Origin: CAZPWQ01 sp964590495
Lineage (GTDB): Bacteria; Bacteroidota; Rhodothermia; Balneolales; Balneolaceae
Assembly: GCA_964590495.1 (NCBI GenBank)
Contig: CAZPWQ010000024.1
Location: forward strand, 1 to 33,992
Reading direction: 5' to 3'
Length of the DNA: 33,992 bases
Shown: positions 24,341-32,557 of the stretch, piece after piece
How the letters are laid out: every line of letters begins with the position of its first letter
How positions within the stretch are numbered: position 1 is the stretch's first letter
Notes under the pieces: generated by a model
Told to the model about the DNA's origin: nothing
What the model saw: the letters and a program-made list of their open reading frames with translations, nothing else
The model's database searches: none
Position numbers and translations under genes: made by a program

Positions 24341-25174
24341 GTGAAAATTTATTCATCATTCGGCCTCTTGTGGGTTATTCCGGTTTTTTTATGTCTTTTC
24401 GGTAATGTGGAGCTTCAGGCACAGGAGGCGGATTCCCTGTTGACCTACGAACATCCTGATCGTCCCCCGGGCATGGATGAACTGCTGAAATGGGAAGAGA
24501 CTTTCACATACGAAGTTAAATACGGATTTATTAAACTTGGCTGGATAGAGACTGAAATTGTGCGTGATACGACCCATATGGGAGAAAAAGTATGGTGGCT
24601 GCGCTCCAAAATTATTTCAAATTCCGGGATCCCTTTCGTAGGGGAGGAGGAAAATCACTATAACACGTTTATGGTAGAGACCGACAGTTTACCCTATACT
24701 GTTTTGTACTGGCGAGACAATGTAGACGAAGAAGAGTTTAAGGATGAACAATACGCCTTTGACTATGAAAACAGCAGGGTTATTATATCCGAGGATGGAG
24801 AGGTGGTAGATACGCTGGAGGTAACCGGCCCGTCCAGTTCCGGGCAGCTTATTTTTTATTATGCGCGTCTGTTTGCCGGTACCGATAAAGATTATCAGCT
24901 GCTGGTGTATCTCGAGCGTGAAAAGGGATATATAAACGGAACCAACAGTTCCGAGATCAGCGAAAGGGAATACGACGCTTTCGATGAACCCGTAAAAACA
25001 TACTACAGCGAAGGAAATGCCGATATTGACGGTCCCTTCGGGTTCCGGGGCTCTTTTAAATCATGGTATATCGCCGATGATCTGAGAATTCCCGCAGAGA
25101 CCCACGCCAAAGTCTGGATTGGAAATGTGAAAGTTCGTTTAATTAAATACACCAAAGAACCCAGAAACCGATGA
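24341..25174 (+). CDS. Exported DUF3108 protein
   Basis: 277 residues from a GTG at 24341; a nearby ATG (24336) is out of frame and stops at once. An N-terminal signal peptide (FGLLWVIPVFLCLFGNVELQAQ) is followed by a beta-rich domain matching DUF3108: ETFTYEVKYGFIKLGWIETEIV, VWWLRSKIISNSG, DSLPYTVLYWRDNVDEEEFKDEQYAFDYEN, and the C-terminal DDLRIPAETHAKVWIGNVKVRL. The family is found in the periplasm of Gram-negative bacteria and has no established activity; a lipid- or polymer-binding beta-barrel fold is often proposed. It overlaps dut by 4 bases (ATGA), so the two are co-translated. Confidence 0.85.
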   Translation: MKIYSSFGLLWVIPVFLCLFGNVELQAQEADSLLTYEHPDRPPGMDELLKWEETFTYEVKYGFIKLGWIETEIVRDTTHMGEKVWWLRSKIISNSGIPFVGEEENHYNTFMVETDSLPYTVLYWRDNVDEEEFKDEQYAFDYENSRVIISEDGEVVDTLEVTGPSSSGQLIFYYARLFAGTDKDYQLLVYLEREKGYINGTNSSEISEREYDAFDEPVKTYYSEGNADIDGPFGFRGSFKSWYIADDLRIPAETHAKVWIGNVKVRLIKYTKEPRNR

Positions 25175-25769
25175 ATGTAACGTTTAAGAAGTTATCACAC
25201 GCCAAAGATTTGCCGCTGCCTTCATATGAATCGGAATATGCTGCCGGGATGGATATCCGGGCGGCGCTCGGCGAGCCTGTAAAATTAAAACCGGGACAGC
25301 GCGAACTTATTCCCACAGGATTGCAGATGGCGCTGCCCAAAGGCTATGAAGCGCAAATTCGCCCGCGAAGCGGGCTGGCCTATCGAAATGGCGTCACCAT
25401 GCTCAACACACCGGGTACGATCGATGCCGATTACCGCGGTGAGGTAAAAGTGCTTGCGGTAAATCTTGGAGAGGAAACGTTTGTTATTGAACACGGCGAC
25501 CGTATCGCACAAATGGTGGTAGCTCCGGTAACGCAATGTGCAGTGAAAGAGGCGGATGAGCTGCCGGATACCGGGCGGGGCGAAGGCGGCTTCGGAAGCA
25601 CCGGTGTNNNNNNNNNNNNNNNNNNNNNNNNNNNNNNNNNNNNNNNNNNNNNNNNNNNNNNNNNNNNNNNNNNNNNNNNNNNNNNNNNNNNNNNNNNNNN
25701 NNNNNNNCGGATGAGCTGCCGGATACCGGGCGGGGCGAAGGCGGCTTCGGAAGCACCGGTGTGAAATAG
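25171..25769 (+). CDS. dut: dUTP diphosphatase, interrupted by an artificial assembly gap
   Basis: The true protein is 147 residues. It hydrolyses dUTP to dUMP and pyrophosphate, keeping uracil out of DNA. All five trimeric dUTPase motifs are present: AGMDIRA (1), RPRSGLA (2), NTPGTIDADYRGEV (3, with the catalytic Asp/Tyr), GDRIAQMVVAPV (4) and RGEGGFGSTG (5). The 100 N at 25608-25707 split the last codons, and the 55 bases before and after the gap are identical. Merging them gives GSTGVK and a TAG at 25767-25769. As written, the frame after the gap is shifted and would yield a false longer tail. It follows the DUF3108 gene with a 4-base overlap. Confidence 0.93.
25608..25707. other. Scaffold gap of 100 N flanked by an exact 55-bp duplicate
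   Basis: Bases 25553-25607 and 25708-25762 are identical (both start CGGATGAGCTGCCGGATACC). This is what a short-read assembler with a 55-base k-mer leaves when it fails to merge overlapping contigs. The gap probably contains no missing sequence, and the true distance is 155 bases shorter. Confidence 0.93.
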
Positions 25770-25941
25770 CCGCGGATTTTCGCGGATTGTGGAAGGATAA
25801 AATTCCGGCACAAGCGGACGCTTGCGCCAGTTATGGAGAGTAAGTTAAGATTACTATACCGCTCTGATTTATTGATAAATATTTTAAATGCTTTTAGCTG
25901 ATTTCAAACAATCAGTTATAATCCGCGTACATCCGCGGCTA
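25767..25941. repeat. Inverted-repeat element filling the dut-MFS spacer, with an internal GGAC-loop hairpin
   Basis: A 22-base arm beginning TAGCCGCGGATTTTCGCGGA (25767-25788) is matched in inverted orientation at 25920-25941 with two mismatches. The first arm begins with the dut stop codon itself, and the second ends 5 bases before the ATG of the MFS gene. Inside lies the hairpin GGCACAAGC-GGAC-GCTTGCGCC (25807-25828), relatives of which occur at 27687-27754. No promoter is clear in the 177-base spacer. It looks like an inserted palindromic repeat. Confidence 0.8.
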
Positions 25942-25946
25942 AAAAA

Positions 25947-27248
25947 ATGCTCGAGAATCTGCGTCCATATATCGATCTTGTTTCCAATAACCGGAATTAC
26001 CGCCGGCTTTGGCTCAGTCAGCTTGTATCCAATTTCGGCGATTGGTTCGGGTTGCTGGCTGTCTATGCCCTTATTACCCGCTACTCCGATTCCGAATTTC
26101 TGCTCGGCTTGATTATCGTTGTCAAGATGATGAGCCTGGCCAGTTTTTCGCCTTTCGCCGGTTATCTTACCGACCGATTCAACCGCCGCCGGATTATGAT
26201 TGCCTGTGATTTGTTGCGGGGCATAATTATCCTGGGCCTGCTCCTGGTAGTATCATATGAAACGTTGTGGATTGCTTATGTGCTCACGGCATTACAGATG
26301 ATGCTGTCGGCAATATTCGAGCCTGCAAAGACTTCGTCGATACCCAATGTAACGACTGAAAAGGAGCTGGTGGATGCCAATGTTTTATCGGCTGCCAGCT
26401 GGAGTATCATCTTTTCGCTGGGAATGGGAGTGGGCGGACTCGCGACTGCCTGGCTGGGCACCGATCTGGTCTTTATTATTGACGCTTTAAGCTACGGCTT
26501 GTCTGCCTGGTTTATCCATCGCACGGTAATCCCGCAGAAAAAGATGGACGAAGCGGAGCGACGCCGCACACGAAATCCGCTGGTCGGGATCAAGGAAGGA
26601 TTTCGCTATTTATTGAATCATCCGCATATACTTCGTCCCACACTGGCCAAAGGCTGCTTCACCATGTTCCTGGGAGCACTTGTTTATATGCTGATCCTGG
26701 TCTCCGAGGAGGTATTGATGATGGGCAGTGTCGGACTGGGCCTGCTTTATGCCGCCCGGGGTGTTGGGACAGGGATAGGTCCGGTGATAGGCCGCCGCAT
26801 ATTTACCGAAGAACACGACTGGGTGAAGGCGATGGGAATATGCATGATGTTCGGCGGCGCGATGTATGCGGTGGTAGGTGCTACATCAAGTATCGCCATA
26901 ATGCTGTTTTTTGTTTTCATCGCCCATGCGGCTTCGGGAGCAAACTGGGTGATGAGCACGGTCTTGCTTCAGCGTCGCACTCCCGACCCGTTTCGCGGGC
27001 GTATTTTCAGTACGGAATGGCTGCTGTTTACACTGGCGCAGTCGGCCTCGGTACTGCTGGTATCCTGGTTTCTGGAAAATGATATACTGACTATTCAGCA
27101 GGCAATCGTTGTCTTTTCTCTCATGCTCATGATTGCCGGCCTGATCTGGCACTTTACAATTACTTCACACGAGGAGGAGTACCAGGATGTTAATTTCGAC
27201 CCGGCCCGCCAGGAGGATGAAGCAAAAGCCGAAATGATTTCGAAATGA
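25947..27248 (+). CDS. MFS transporter, DHA3/MFS_3-type efflux permease
   Basis: 433 residues with about twelve hydrophobic segments in two halves. NYRRLWLSQLVSNFGDWFGLLAVYALI is the typical start of the MFS_3 group (enterobactin exporter EntS and macrolide efflux relatives). The loop GYLTDRFNRRRIMIACDLLRG carries the MFS motif A (G-x3-D-R-x2-R-R). The middle loop (HRTVIPQKKMDEAERRRTRNP) is basic and cytoplasmic. The C terminus ends in a short acidic cytoplasmic tail. It would export a small hydrophobic compound or siderophore-like substrate with proton uptake; the substrate cannot be told. The start ATG follows an A-run right after a repeat element. Confidence 0.9.
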   Translation: MLENLRPYIDLVSNNRNYRRLWLSQLVSNFGDWFGLLAVYALITRYSDSEFLLGLIIVVKMMSLASFSPFAGYLTDRFNRRRIMIACDLLRGIIILGLLLVVSYETLWIAYVLTALQMMLSAIFEPAKTSSIPNVTTEKELVDANVLSAASWSIIFSLGMGVGGLATAWLGTDLVFIIDALSYGLSAWFIHRTVIPQKKMDEAERRRTRNPLVGIKEGFRYLLNHPHILRPTLAKGCFTMFLGALVYMLILVSEEVLMMGSVGLGLLYAARGVGTGIGPVIGRRIFTEEHDWVKAMGICMMFGGAMYAVVGATSSIAIMLFFVFIAHAASGANWVMSTVLLQRRTPDPFRGRIFSTEWLLFTLAQSASVLLVSWFLENDILTIQQAIVVFSLMLMIAGLIWHFTITSHEEEYQDVNFDPARQEDEAKAEMISK

Positions 27249-27255
27249 GTTTATT

Positions 27256-27288
27256 CCCATCGGGCGGCTGGTGTTGCCGTCCGGTGGG
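27256..27288 (+). terminator. Stable hairpin after the MFS gene, possible terminator
   Basis: CCCATCGGGCGGC and GCCGTCCGGTGGG form a 13-pair RNA stem (two G-U pairs) with a 7-base loop, 8 bases after the MFS stop. No U-run follows, so it is either a U-less terminator or an mRNA-stabilising hairpin. Confidence 0.5.
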
Positions 27289-27841
27289 TGTGAAGAGGCA
27301 AGATTTGGAATGCAGGATCTAATGAACTTTTGTTATCAGCAATTCAACATTCCTTGCAGTTGACCCACCCCAACCCCTCCTCCCGAACCGTCGGGACTGA
27401 AAACCCACAGCGAAACAAGGAGGGGCTTTGAAATTACTGGAGTTTAGGAAGTGAGTCACTCCTTCCTTGTCCGTGGGTTTGCGGATAGGGAAGGAGCCGG
27501 AGCCTGCTCTACGAAGCCCCGTCTCTCGGGCGCAGTTGAGGATGGGTCAAAAAAGCAGGAGATTTCATTTAACATGCAAAGCTGTAATAGGAGACAATAA
27601 ACCAGAATTGTCAATTCAATGATAGTGGTATGATCTGGATTTTGAAAGAGAAAAGGCAACAGCCGGTCGGAAAGAGCTTCCATAAAGGTTCAAGCCTGGA
27701 CGCTTGAACCAGCCTGTAGGGAAAACATAAACGGCATCAGCGGACGCTGGTGCCAGAAAAAATATTAAATTTCAAGAATTTTCTTTGTGAAACTCTGTGG
27801 ATCCTCTGCGTCACTCTGTGTTACAGCATTTAAAGGCTGGT
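27289..27841. repeat. Repeat-dense spacer of about 550 bases, no gene
   Basis: The spacer holds an element with 8-bp inverted ends TTGACCCA (27360-27367) and TGGGTCAA (27543-27550). Inside are the nested pairs CCCCTCCT/AGGAGGGG (27374-27381 and 27418-27425), AAACCCAC/GTGGGTTT (27401-27408 and 27473-27480), ACAAGGA/TCCTTGT (27415-27421 and 27464-27470) and TCCCGA-accg-TCGGGA (27381-27396). Two GGAC-loop hairpins follow: GGTTCAAGC-CTGGAC-GCTTGAACC (27687-27710) and GGCATCAGC-GGAC-GCTGGTGCC (27733-27754). A phrase like TTTGTGAAACTCTGTGG (27786-27802) is a common spacer repeat. Open frames here only translate repeat DNA. Confidence 0.75.
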
Positions 27842-28369
27842 TCACTCAAAATGTTTGCGTTCTTTTTCGAAATCTTCGTCCGAAACCAATCCTTGCTGCC
27901 AGAGCCCGGTAAGATAATCCATCTTATCCATGGTGCCGGGATCGTGCTCCGGTTCGCGGCGCTTCGTTTTCTTTTCTGTCGCCTGTCTCCTTTGTTCGGC
28001 CTCAATCGCCTGTTCAAGAAGTTTTTTCAGCTGGAAGGGCTTATCCATCCCGTACAACGTAACTTTCAGGGCGGAGGTGTGAAGAGCCACGTCACCGACA
28101 TCCATTTTTTGCTGCATCCAGCTTTGAGATACTCTTACCTTATCGATATCAATCAGATCGACGGTTCGATGGAATTTGGAATCCTGCGAGATGATCTGGG
28201 TATCGGAGACGGTATAAGAATAGCGTTTATGACGTTTGTACACCCAGTAAAGTGCGATCAGCCCGATTCCGAAAAGCGGGATAGCCAGCACGGAAATCAC
28301 ATACCCTGCTATATGATTTTTCCAGCTGGTAGCTAGTTTAAAGGTTTTTTCGTTTTGTTGAGCTGCCAT
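27842..28369 (-). CDS. Membrane protein with bacterial PH domain and C-terminal SHOCT domain
   Basis: 175 residues. Residues about 19-45 (IAGYVISVLAIPLFGIGLIALYWVY) form one long or two short membrane helices, followed by a bacterial PH (bPH_2, YdbT-like) domain: KRYSYTVSDTQIISQDSKFHRTVDLIDIDKVRVSQSWMQQKMDVGDVAL. A charged linker (about 125-145, with EKKTKRREPEH) leads to a SHOCT module, MDKMDYLTGLWQQGLVSDEDFEKERKHF, a short helical oligomerisation domain found at the ends of many bacterial membrane proteins. The function is unknown. It is transcribed away from the ccm operon. Confidence 0.85.
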   Translation of the reverse strand: MAAQQNEKTFKLATSWKNHIAGYVISVLAIPLFGIGLIALYWVYKRHKRYSYTVSDTQIISQDSKFHRTVDLIDIDKVRVSQSWMQQKMDVGDVALHTSALKVTLYGMDKPFQLKKLLEQAIEAEQRRQATEKKTKRREPEHDPGTMDKMDYLTGLWQQGLVSDEDFEKERKHFE

Positions 28370-28528
28370 GGCTTGTGCACTTAATTCAATAGCAAGATAC
28401 TAACACCTTTAAAGAAGGTAAAATTCATCTGAATGACAGCAAAAGAGCTAATTATTCCAGAACAGATTTCGTATATTGCCACGCTTTGAAATCAACCGGA
28501 TACGATATACCGGTAATAAAACCAAACA

Positions 28529-29197
28529 ATGAAATTAAAGCCCTGGAAATATATTACAGCACTCTGGATGACAGGGGTCATTATTGCAGGATTTCTTATT
28601 CAGATTCCCGATATACCTATCCTGAAGGAGTCGGCCCGCAACCTGTTCTTGCACGTTCCGATGTGGTTAACGATGGCGGTATTTTTTGCCGTCGGATTTG
28701 TGTACAGCATTAAATATCTCAATTATCCAAATGAAGAGACAGACCGCAAGGCTGTAACGGCCACCCAGGTTGGATTGATCTTTGGAATTTGCGGATTGCT
28801 GACCGGATCGGTCTGGGCTCGTTTTACCTGGGGTACCTGGTGGACATTGGCTGAGCCGCGTATGAATCTTTCTGCTTTGGCAATGATGATCTATGTATCG
28901 TATTTTGTGTTACGAACGGCATTCGACAACCCGGAAAAACGCGCGAAGATTGCAGCGGTTTTTAATGTATTCGCGGCAACTACAATCCCTTTTTTACTGT
29001 ATATTATACCTAGACAGCTGCCAAGCCTGCATCCGGGGGCAGACGGCAATCCGGCCTTCAGCGAAATTACCGCACCCGAATTAAGATACATCTTTTACCC
29101 GGCTGTAGTTGGTTTTATCGCCCTGGCATTCTGGCTGTATGATATTATAATCAGGTACAAAAAAGTTAAGTACCAAATTGAGAAACGAGCATTATGA
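28529..29197 (+). CDS. ccmC: CcmC, heme delivery protein of cytochrome c maturation
   Basis: 222 residues with six membrane segments. In System I maturation CcmC loads heme onto CcmE. The two axial heme histidines are recognisable as His42 in LFLHVPMWLTM and His168 in SLHPGADGNP. The tryptophan-rich WWD loop is WGTWWTLAEPRMN at residues 101-113, where the more usual form is WGTWWTWDxRLT; the WGTWW part is intact but the Asp-centred part is altered. The ATG at 28529 begins the family's MKxKPWKYITALWM start. It leads ccmC-ccmD-ccmE-ccmF, with a 4-base overlap to the next gene. ccmA and ccmB are not in the window. Confidence 0.92.
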   Translation: MKLKPWKYITALWMTGVIIAGFLIQIPDIPILKESARNLFLHVPMWLTMAVFFAVGFVYSIKYLNYPNEETDRKAVTATQVGLIFGICGLLTGSVWARFTWGTWWTLAEPRMNLSALAMMIYVSYFVLRTAFDNPEKRAKIAAVFNVFAATTIPFLLYIIPRQLPSLHPGADGNPAFSEITAPELRYIFYPAVVGFIALAFWLYDIIIRYKKVKYQIEKRAL

Positions 29198-29469
29198 AAT
29201 TTTCATTAATCCAGGCACAAGAAGATACAACGGTGGCCGTTGATACACTGTCAAAAGCGTACGGTGAAAACTGGCAGGGAACTGAAGGTGTTGAGCAATC
29301 GAGCGCCTTTATACAGGCAGCAGCCTCCAATGATCTTATTTTCATCGTACTTGCCGTCAGTCTTATTATATGGCTGGTACTTCTGTTTTTTATCATTCGT
29401 GTCGACCGGAAGGTGCACAACCTGGAACAGCAAATAGAAAGGAAATCCGAAACTCCAAAGACATTATGA
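29194..29469 (+). CDS. ccmD: CcmD-like small membrane protein
   Basis: 91 residues. After a polar N-terminal part of about 45 residues comes one strong membrane helix (DLIFIVLAVSLIIWLVLLFFIIRV) and a charged helical tail (DRKVHNLEQQIERKSE). Position between ccmC and ccmE, one transmembrane helix and the charged cytoplasmic tail fit CcmD, the small protein that aids release of holo-CcmE from CcmC and the CcmAB transporter. The sequence itself is poorly conserved, so the assignment rests mainly on context. It overlaps both neighbours by 4 bases (ATGA at each end). Confidence 0.78.
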   Translation: MKFSLIQAQEDTTVAVDTLSKAYGENWQGTEGVEQSSAFIQAAASNDLIFIVLAVSLIIWLVLLFFIIRVDRKVHNLEQQIERKSETPKTL

Positions 29470-29870
29470 AACCCAAATTAATAATAGGTATTGCAGCAAT
29501 CGTCGGATTTACCTCATTGCTGATGTATAACTTCGGCAACAGTATAAGCACCTATGTAGATTTTGAACAGGCTGCCGGTATGCAGGGAGCTCATGTTGTA
29601 GGTGCCTGGGATGACAGCAAGGATTATGGTTTTTCTATGGAATCAAAGCAGTTCTCATTTTATATGAAAGATGAGACAGGCAAGGTTCGCCGGGTGATTT
29701 ATCCCAAACCGAAGCCAAACAATTTTGAAGAGGCCGACCGGCTGGTTGTAATCGGGGAAATGGAGGGAGATGTTTTTTATGCCAATGATATGCTGATGAA
29801 ATGTCCCTCAAAGTACAATGATGATGGTTCGGAATTTATTCAAGCCAACTCTGAAAACGATTCGGACTAA
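29466..29870 (+). CDS. ccmE: CcmE heme chaperone of the CXXXY type
   Basis: 134 residues from the ATG at 29466. An in-frame upstream start at 29370 lies inside ccmD and is rejected. An N-terminal anchor (LIIGIAAIVGFTSLLMYNF) is followed by a small OB-fold with ISTYVDFEQAA, AHVVGAWDDSKDYGFSME, QFSFYMKDETGKVRRVIYP and DRLVVIGEMEGDVFYANDMLMKC. Most CcmE proteins bind heme covalently through His in HxxxY; here the motif is CPSKY, Cys113 to Tyr117, the rarer CXXXY form known from archaea and some sulfate reducers. The protein takes heme from CcmC and passes it to CcmF. Its stop shares a base with the ccmF start (TAATG). Confidence 0.9.
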   Translation: MKPKLIIGIAAIVGFTSLLMYNFGNSISTYVDFEQAAGMQGAHVVGAWDDSKDYGFSMESKQFSFYMKDETGKVRRVIYPKPKPNNFEEADRLVVIGEMEGDVFYANDMLMKCPSKYNDDGSEFIQANSENDSD

Positions 29871-32340
29871 TGATTGGAACAGTTGGTGAGTTTTTTATTT
29901 ATGCATCGTTCATCAGTGCGATCCTGGCGGCGGTCGGATATTTTCTCTATTCACAAAATGATACAGACCGCTACTTCAGAATTTCCAACTGGGTGTACGG
30001 TATACAGGGAATATTCCTGTTGATTGCCTCCGGACTCCTTTTGTATGTAATCCTGACACACCAGTTTAACTATTACTACGTATTCAATTATACGAGCAGG
30101 GACCTTCAGCTTGAATACCTGATTTCCGCATTCTGGGGCGGACAGGAGGGGAGTTTTATGCTATGGATCCTGTTTTCAACGGTCGTCGGTCTTGCCTTGA
30201 TGAAGTGGGCACGCAAGCCGTATCGCGGACCGGTGCTGTTCTTTATGACACTGACCCAGATCTTTTTACTGTCGATGCTATTGGGTATTTCTGTCGGCGG
30301 TGTTTCTATCGGTGCTTCCCCTTTTCGCACTATTGCAGAAGCGATGCCCAACGCACCTTTTTTACAATCAAATCCCGATTTTGTACCCCAGGACGGGCAG
30401 GGCCTGAATGACCTTCTGAAAAGCTACTGGATGCTGATTCATCCACCTATCCTGTTTGTCGGTTTTGCCATGATGACCGTGCCATACTGCTTCGCCATGG
30501 CCGCTCTCTGGAAACGAAAGTATAATGAGTGGGTTGGTCCGGCACTGCCGTGGACACTCGCAGCCAACGTCTGTCTGCTGACAGCTATCTTTCTTGGCGG
30601 CTACTGGGCATACGTCACTCTTTCGTTCGGCGGTTACTGGGCCTGGGATCCGGTAGAAAACGCCTCTTTTGTACCGTGGCTTCTGGGTACGGCCGGAATC
30701 CATACCATGATCATTCAGAAGAAAAGTTCCACTTCCCAGAAAGCCTCCATCATTTTTGCCATCCTGGCCTATGTGGCAATTGTTTACGAAACATTTTTGA
30801 CACGATCCGGCATTCTTTCCGATGCATCCGTACACAGTTTTGTGGATCTCGGATTATACAGCCAGCTGGTGATTTTTATGCTTGCTGTTACGGGGGTCGG
30901 ACTTGGCCTGTTTTTTTACCGCTACAAAGAACTGCCGGACCAGAACAGCGAGACTAAATTCCTGAGCCGTGAGTTTATGACTTTCGCAGGGGCGATGGTT
31001 CTATTCCTGATAGGGCTCATTATCATTCTGGGGACGAGTTCTCCCATTATCGGGCGTCTTTTTGTAGCTAACCCGACTCCTCCTGAAATAAGTTTTTATA
31101 ATGAGTGGACAATGCCGCTGGCGATTCTGGCCGGATTTCTAACGGTGATCGGACAGTATCTTTTTTGGAAACGGCAGGACGCAGAATCGCTTGCCGATGA
31201 TCTTACATGGCCGGTTGTCATCACCTGTATTCTTACACTGGCGACGATCATGATCGGGAACATTCGCGAAATCTATTATATGATATACGTGCTGGCCGGC
31301 TGGTTTGCCATTACCGGCAACAGTTTTATTATGTTTCGCCTGATAACCAAAAAGCCCCGGCTGATCGGAGGTGCGCTGTCGCACGTAGGTTTCGGCATTT
31401 TACTGCTCGGAATATTGGCCTCATCTGCTTATAACGACCATCTGCTAGATCCTGAGATGGCCGGTTTTAATGCTGCCGTTGAACAGGGCACAGCCAAGGA
31501 TTCCGACGGTCTCCCTGTCAGACAAAAGCGAAATTTCTTTGAGCTGAAGCTTAATGAACCAAAGATCGTCAATAATGAATACAAGGTGACCTACGAAGGT
31601 TATACGCTCGAAAACCAGGAGCGTCCGGGTCAGCAGCAGTACCGGATTAAATTTGAACCGGCAGAGGGAGAGGGCACCCAGTTTTACCTGAATCCGCAGG
31701 TGTATCCGATGCTGTCAGCCTCAGCAGGGGATAATACCCAATGGTCGGTGGATCCCGATGTCCGAATTGGCTTGTTAAGTGATATCTACCTCTATGTCGC
31801 CGGAAGCTCTTATGTAGAGCAAAAAAATAACCTGGCTGACCGACAAAATACGATGCAGCCGGCCGCCGCCGCTGAGGAGGATTCCCTCCAAATACAAAAG
31901 ATAACCCTGGCAAGGGGAGAGTCTGTTTCGGTCGGAGGCTATGAACTTCAATTTAATGATTACAGACAGGTCGATGACGAAAGTTTGCAGGACAGTACCC
32001 TGATTGCCGTTCGGGCACAGATTGAGATCACTCAAAAAAGCAATGGATCTGTTTCCTCTATTGAGCCGCTATTTTCGATATATCAAAAAGATGGTAACAA
32101 CTGGTCTTTTGCTCCCCCGGAAGATATCCCGGATCTGTCGGCCACGATACAATTCAGCAGCGTAGATCCGGAAACCGGTGAAATTGAACTGACCATTCGC
32201 GGACTGGATAAAATACCCGAAGACCAATGGGTACTGCTTGTTGCCGAAGAAAAGCCTTTTATTTCGCTTGTGTGGTTTGGCACCTTTGTACTGGTGGCCG
32301 GTTTTTGCGTATCGATTCTGAGACACTGGAAAAGGGAACG
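29870..32340 (+). CDS. ccmF: CcmF, heme-cytochrome c ligation subunit (3' end in gap)
   Basis: About 823 residues are readable before the N gap, and the end is missing, probably only a few residues since the last hydrophobic helix (WFGTFVLVAGFCVSILRHWK) has passed. It has many membrane segments, the WWD-type motif GGYWAWDPVENASFVPWL near residue 250, and conserved His residues in LIHPPILFVG, GIHTMII, and SHVGFGILLLG. A large periplasmic loop (about residues 520-800) precedes the final helix, as is usual in CcmF. It attaches heme to apocytochromes. As far as visible, no ccmH or ccmG follows; the next gene is truA. Confidence 0.92.
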
Positions 32341-32440
32341 NNNNNNNNNNNNNNNNNNNNNNNNNNNNNNNNNNNNNNNNNNNNNNNNNNNNNNNNNNNN
32401 NNNNNNNNNNNNNNNNNNNNNNNNNNNNNNNNNNNNNNNN
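32341..32440. other. Scaffold gap of 100 N at the end of ccmF
   Basis: Exactly 100 N. Unlike the gap in dut, the flanks share no obvious overlap. The sequence after it (CCCTATGCTCCATGCTC from 32444) resembles a common Bacteroidota spacer repeat, so the assembly probably broke in a repeat just after ccmF. The ccmF stop codon lies inside. Confidence 0.85.
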
Positions 32441-32557
32441 TTCCCCTATGCTCCATGCTCTTTGCACTTTGCCGCCTCTGTTCTAAAATTATAGCCAATG
32501 TATAGAAATACAGGCAATTAGCCTATTTAATGAAATTAGTTGTGAGAAATACTGCCT

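Noticed and set aside
25708..25764. True tandem duplication at the end of dut
   Set aside because: The two copies are exactly 55 bases and lie at the two edges of a 100-N gap, which points to an assembler overlap.
27456..27683. Minus-strand open frame of 75 codons after the MFS gene
   Set aside because: Its C-terminal part is translated from the TTGACCCA-ended repeat (27360-27550).
29370..29465. Longer N terminus for CcmE
   Set aside because: It would overlap ccmD by about 100 bases; MKPKLIIGIAAIVGF at 29466 is a proper anchor start with the ATGA overlap seen elsewhere in the operon.
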